From: Ancylobacter novellus DSM 506
GTDB lineage: Bacteria > Pseudomonadota > Alphaproteobacteria > Rhizobiales > Xanthobacteraceae
Direction of reading: 5' to 3'
Length of the DNA stretch: 64,000 nucleotides
Assembly (NCBI RefSeq): GCF_000092925.1
Contig: NC_014217.1
Coordinates: 2,976,001-3,040,000, forward strand
Below, in pieces: positions 61,667-64,000 of this stretch. How positions within the stretch are numbered: the first letter of the stretch is position 1; each line of letters opens with the position of its first letter. The notes under the pieces are model-generated. The model was not told where the DNA came from, did not search any database, and worked only from the letters and a program-made list of their open reading frames with translations. The translations under genes and the position numbers were made by a program.

Positions 61667-61888
61667 CTAGCCGACGGGGTGCCTCGCGCACCATGCGTGA
61701 TGCGCCTTCATCCTGGTTTCATGGTCATAGTCGATGCGAATGCCCGCGGCATCAGTTAACCCCGCTTCGATCTCCGCGGCAATGACATGCCAATAGCGAT
61801 CCACGGCGGCAGCCAGGGCCGCCCGTCGCAGATCGGTAGTTTCCATTCGATCGAGCTCGCATATGGCCCGAGCGCGGACTTCGATCAT
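61667..61888 (-). CDS. Small unknown protein
   Basis: A 73-residue frame beginning MIEVRARAICELDRMETTDLRRAALAAAVDRYWHVIAAEIEAGL and ending DYDHETRMKAHHAWCARHPVG. It is helical and charged with no known motif; an ATG nine bases upstream is possible. Composition is coding-like, but support is moderate. Confidence 0.4.
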   Translation of the reverse strand: MIEVRARAICELDRMETTDLRRAALAAAVDRYWHVIAAEIEAGLTDAAGIRIDYDHETRMKAHHAWCARHPVG

Positions 61889-62352
61889 GCTGTTCATTCG
61901 GCACAATAGCGCGGGGAATGCGGCCGTTCCGCGATGCGGCGACGCCGGCGTGCAACCCAAACGCGCGCCATCCATTGCGCCAGATCCAACGCATGCTCTC
62001 TACTGGCCGCGCCGTCAGCAGCATTCTCGTGCGGGCAGCTCAGACTTGCCCACGCTGGTGGAGCAAGCGCACAAGCCGTTCTGTGACATCATTGAGGGCG
62101 ACAGGATCCTCGCTCTGGCTCGCGCAAATGAGCTGATTGATAGTTGCCTCGATCTCTGGAGCGCTCTTCTCGGTGCTCGAGGCCAGAAACTCAATTGCAG
62201 CAACTACCGTGTCGAGCGTGCGCGGCGGGTGGCCTTGCAGCACGATTGGGACGCGACAGAGCTCTCTGGAGCCCTGCTCGGCATAGCTCTCGCCTCCTCG
62301 CTCGCGTAGAACACAACTGATCCAGCGGGGGAACTCTGTACACAAGTCAACA
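61889..62352. other. Region without a firm gene
   Basis: The reverse strand between 62040 and about 62290 reads RTLDTVVAAIEFLASSTEKSAPEIEATINQLICASQSEDPVALNDVTERLVRLLHQ in one frame, which looks coding, but no ATG or ribosome binding site starts it. It may be the tail of a gene broken at its 5-prime end. Nothing else is supported. Confidence 0.35.
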
Positions 62353-62619
62353 TTATGTTGTGAGGGCGGCAAACGGAGGCACCAAGCGAATCTGCGCAGT
62401 GGTGGGGGTGAGGCGGTGCATCCGCACTTGGCAAACGGTGCCGTCGTCAAGGGTAAGTGAAGCCTCGCCCGATGAGGCGGCCAGAAACACCGATGCATCT
62501 GCCTGAACCCGGCCCACACCCTCGAACTCTCCGGTATGCGGACCGACCGTTTGGCGGAATATGCTCAACCAATATTCTGCCGTCGCAGCCCTGCCTCCCG
62601 AAGGGCGCAGCAGGCCCAT
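62353..62619 (-). CDS. Small unknown protein
   Basis: An 88-residue frame, MGLLRPSGGRAATAEYWLSI..., with GAAGG nine bases before the ATG. It ends HRLTPTTAQIRLVPPFAALTT, with a small beta-rich part containing EASLTLDDGTVCQVRMHRL. The frame is open upstream into a transposase remnant, so the true start could be elsewhere. No family is recognised. Confidence 0.5.
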   Translation of the reverse strand: MGLLRPSGGRAATAEYWLSIFRQTVGPHTGEFEGVGRVQADASVFLAASSGEASLTLDDGTVCQVRMHRLTPTTAQIRLVPPFAALTT

Positions 62620-62784
62620 ACCATTCAGCCTTCGGGGAAACTCCACGGCCCTTCTCACACGTTGCAGGTGGTTAGGCGCGGCATCGACATCGCACCAAGC
62701 CTCCGCACGTCTGATAAGTTCCAGCGAAACGGAAATAACTGTGGCGAGGGCGGCTTTCGCGCCGGGGCTATCGATGTCTGGCCT

Positions 62785-62923
62785 GCTGCCGGTGGCAAGC
62801 TGGTCGTGGACGAAGTCCATCGTCCAGGTCTCGTTGCCGCGCGTCGCCCTGTGTCCGGTCCTCGCGCAACTTCGCCTTCTCCCGACGCTTTGGCGTCTTG
62901 TTACGAGGCCGGCGCCCGGCATG
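62785..62923 (-). pseudogene. IS3-family transposase (OrfB) fragment
   Basis: One reverse frame gives HAGRRPRNKTPKRREKAKLREDR and the next frame NETWTMDFVHDQLATGS. Both match consecutive parts of an IS3-family OrfB transposase just before the DDE core (the usual NDVWAMDFVHDQLATGRK). Only about 45 codons remain, with a frameshift between them, so this is a relic of an insertion that was later recombined. Confidence 0.8.
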
Positions 62924-63027
62924 CCCAACAACGTCGCAGCGGTTATCAGAGTTCTCGAAGTCGCCGGGGCGACACGACTGACACCGAACTCCTAGAATGT
63001 AACCATGCCGCACCCTAGGAGGGCGGT

Positions 63028-63219
63028 ATGACTAACATCAGCAACGCACTATCCAATCTTGAATTGGCTTTGGAGGGTCAATCTGCCGCCTTAGCCATGA
63101 CCGAACGATCATCTGATCCGACAGAATGCATAAAGCTGATACACCGCGTCGAGCGGTCGTGGCAGCAGATGCTAGCCACGCATCGTAGGCTCATTCGGTT
63201 AGCCAAGGTGCTGGCCTAA
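63028..63219 (+). CDS. Small helical protein, unknown
   Basis: A 63-residue protein (TNISNALSNLELALEGQSAA...HRRLIRLAKVLA) with GGAGGG six to eight bases before the ATG. It is almost wholly helical with one Trp in VERSWQQMLATHRRL, and could form a helical hairpin. No family is recognised. The strong ribosome binding site makes it credible. Confidence 0.55.
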   Translation: MTNISNALSNLELALEGQSAALAMTERSSDPTECIKLIHRVERSWQQMLATHRRLIRLAKVLA

Positions 63220-63384
63220 CAGCCGGCGTGGCCGTGCGCCCCGCTTGACGCCTACGGCCTCTTCGAACATCAATATCCCGCCCGTGACGCTGACAAGCAT
63301 GTCGGCAGAGGCACCAGCGGCGTGAACCGACACACGCGCCTCAACTGGCAACGCAACGGTCATCAACTCCATAGGAGATCGACG

Positions 63385-63597
63385 ATGCGTGCCGACATGT
63401 CAGAATCCACTATCCGCCGCCGCCTCGCCAAGGTTGGCTTCCGCCTGCAGAAGACGCCTGCGCACCATTGGACCCGCGCAGAGTTTGGGACCGGGTACGA
63501 GGTGGTCGATGAGGGCGACATGCTGATCCTGGGATGCTCTCAACGCCCCTATGACGCCACGCTCGAAGACGTGCGGACGTTCGTCGCGGGGCTGTGA
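63385..63597 (+). CDS. Small unknown protein with a winged-helix-like start
   Basis: A 70-residue protein: MRADMSESTIRRRLAKVGFRLQKTPAHHWTRAEFGTGYEVVDEGDMLILGCSQ then YDATLEDVRTFVAGL. AGGAG lies eight bases before the ATG at 63385; an upstream start adds no recognisable sequence. The first 20 residues could form an HTH-like pair of helices. It is probably a small island gene of unknown role. Confidence 0.6.
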   Translation: MRADMSESTIRRRLAKVGFRLQKTPAHHWTRAEFGTGYEVVDEGDMLILGCSQRPYDATLEDVRTFVAGL

Positions 63598-63693
63598 GAA
63601 GCATATCTGGTGGCGCGGGAATTGCCCCGGATCCCGCCGCGCGCAGCTTGAGACCGGGCGTTTCGACCATGTAACGTTGCTACCAACGGGGGG

Positions 63694-63905
63694 ATGAGCG
63701 AAGCAGAGCAGACGGAAGAGAAGCCGTTCAATCCTGGAGACGTGGTCCAACTGAAGTCTGGCGGCGCTAAGATGACGGTTGCATGGTGCGAGGATTACCA
63801 GGGTATTATAAGCGTGTTCTGCCATTGGTTTGCAACCGCATGCCGCCGTGGAAAAAGGATGAGGATCTCTTCCCCGCCACTTCGGTGAACCTGATTGAGC
63901 GCTAA
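63694..63905 (+). pseudogene. YodC-like (DUF2158) protein, frameshifted at an A run
   Basis: The first frame gives KPFNPGDVVQLKSGGAKMTVAWCEDYQGIISVFCHWF, the YodC/DUF2158 beta fold, then degenerates and stops at 63888. The adjacent frame supplies KKDEDLFPATSVNLIER and stops at 63905, which fits the normal end of the family (FPxxSL). The switch lies near the five-A run at 63851-63855. A one-base indel or sequencing error explains it; joined, the protein has about 70 residues. Confidence 0.68.
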
Positions 63906-64000
63906 GCCGCAGCCTTACCCGGCGCCCGCGCCACTCTCGCGGAGTTTACCGCGAAAGATTGCACTCGCACACCATCACTCTTACCGCGCGTGACAGTGCC

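Noticed and set aside
62040..62519. Minus frame of 159 codons
   Set aside because: The C-terminal third looks coding, but the N-terminal part is antisense noise over the 62353-62619 gene and there is no good start.

Overview
The window looks like a GC-rich alphaproteobacterium of the order Hyphomicrobiales (inferred from protein style, overlapping ATGA/TGATG operons and the mobile-element type; Xanthobacteraceae-like is a guess). Positions 1 to about 12.34 kb read as ordinary chromosome: the start of a metal ABC-transporter operon with a His-rich protein and twin palindromic operators, inorganic pyrophosphatase, a creatininase-family and a RidA-family protein, an SsuABC-type uptake operon fused to a deaminase/oxidase/quinone-reductase set, a MarR regulator with clear operators, a 2-hydroxyacid dehydrogenase and a tandem Inh-domain secreted protein. 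This part ends in a radC gene cut at its catalytic JAB motif.

From about 12.345 kb to the right edge the DNA reads as a large integrative/conjugative element (ICE) or its remains. Its backbone is split in two. The left block (12.6-21.2 kb) has DUF932, a ParB-like protein, a Toprim protein, DUF2493, a FitAB-type toxin-antitoxin pair with a frameshifted toxin, DUF736 and a small XRE regulator. The right block (34.2-44.5 kb) has an XRE regulator, a QseM-like DUF2285 protein, an FseA-like gene split by a +1 frameshift, an RdfS/AlpA-like HTH protein, an RPA-family initiator with iteron-like repeats, ParA plus a small partner, DUF2840, a TraF-type peptidase, lytic transglycosylase, DUF3363 relaxase, TraG coupling protein and a CopG-like protein. 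The order and the frameshift match the excision/transfer control module known from the Mesorhizobium ICEMlSymR7A. No integrase and no trb mating-pore genes are in the window.

Two catabolic cargos are carried. Cargo 1 (about 21.2-34.1 kb) lies between two paralogous XRE genes that share an identical promoter-proximal sequence; it encodes three GntR regulators, an Asp/Glu-racemase/maleate-isomerase-type enzyme, a creatinase-fold M24 protein lacking several metal ligands, a HigBA pair, an amidase, a polyamine-type ABC importer, a methyltransferase-like protein and a LysR regulator. Cargo 2 (45.8-57.9 kb) encodes a cysteine-synthase-fold enzyme, a YtcJ-type amidohydrolase, a second polyamine-type ABC importer, a cupin, a phytoene-desaturase-like oxidoreductase, an NTF2-like protein, an IclR regulator and a divergent aldehyde dehydrogenase.

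The right end (57.9-64 kb) is a scrap zone: a truncated ParB-methyltransferase, an orphan BrnA antitoxin, an IS3-type transposase remnant, several small proteins and a frameshifted YodC-like gene. The likely logic is an ICE whose control and DNA-processing genes remain, loaded with substrate-uptake and degradation operons, but whose transfer-pore region has been displaced or lost. All functional calls are from reading sequences; no database search was possible.
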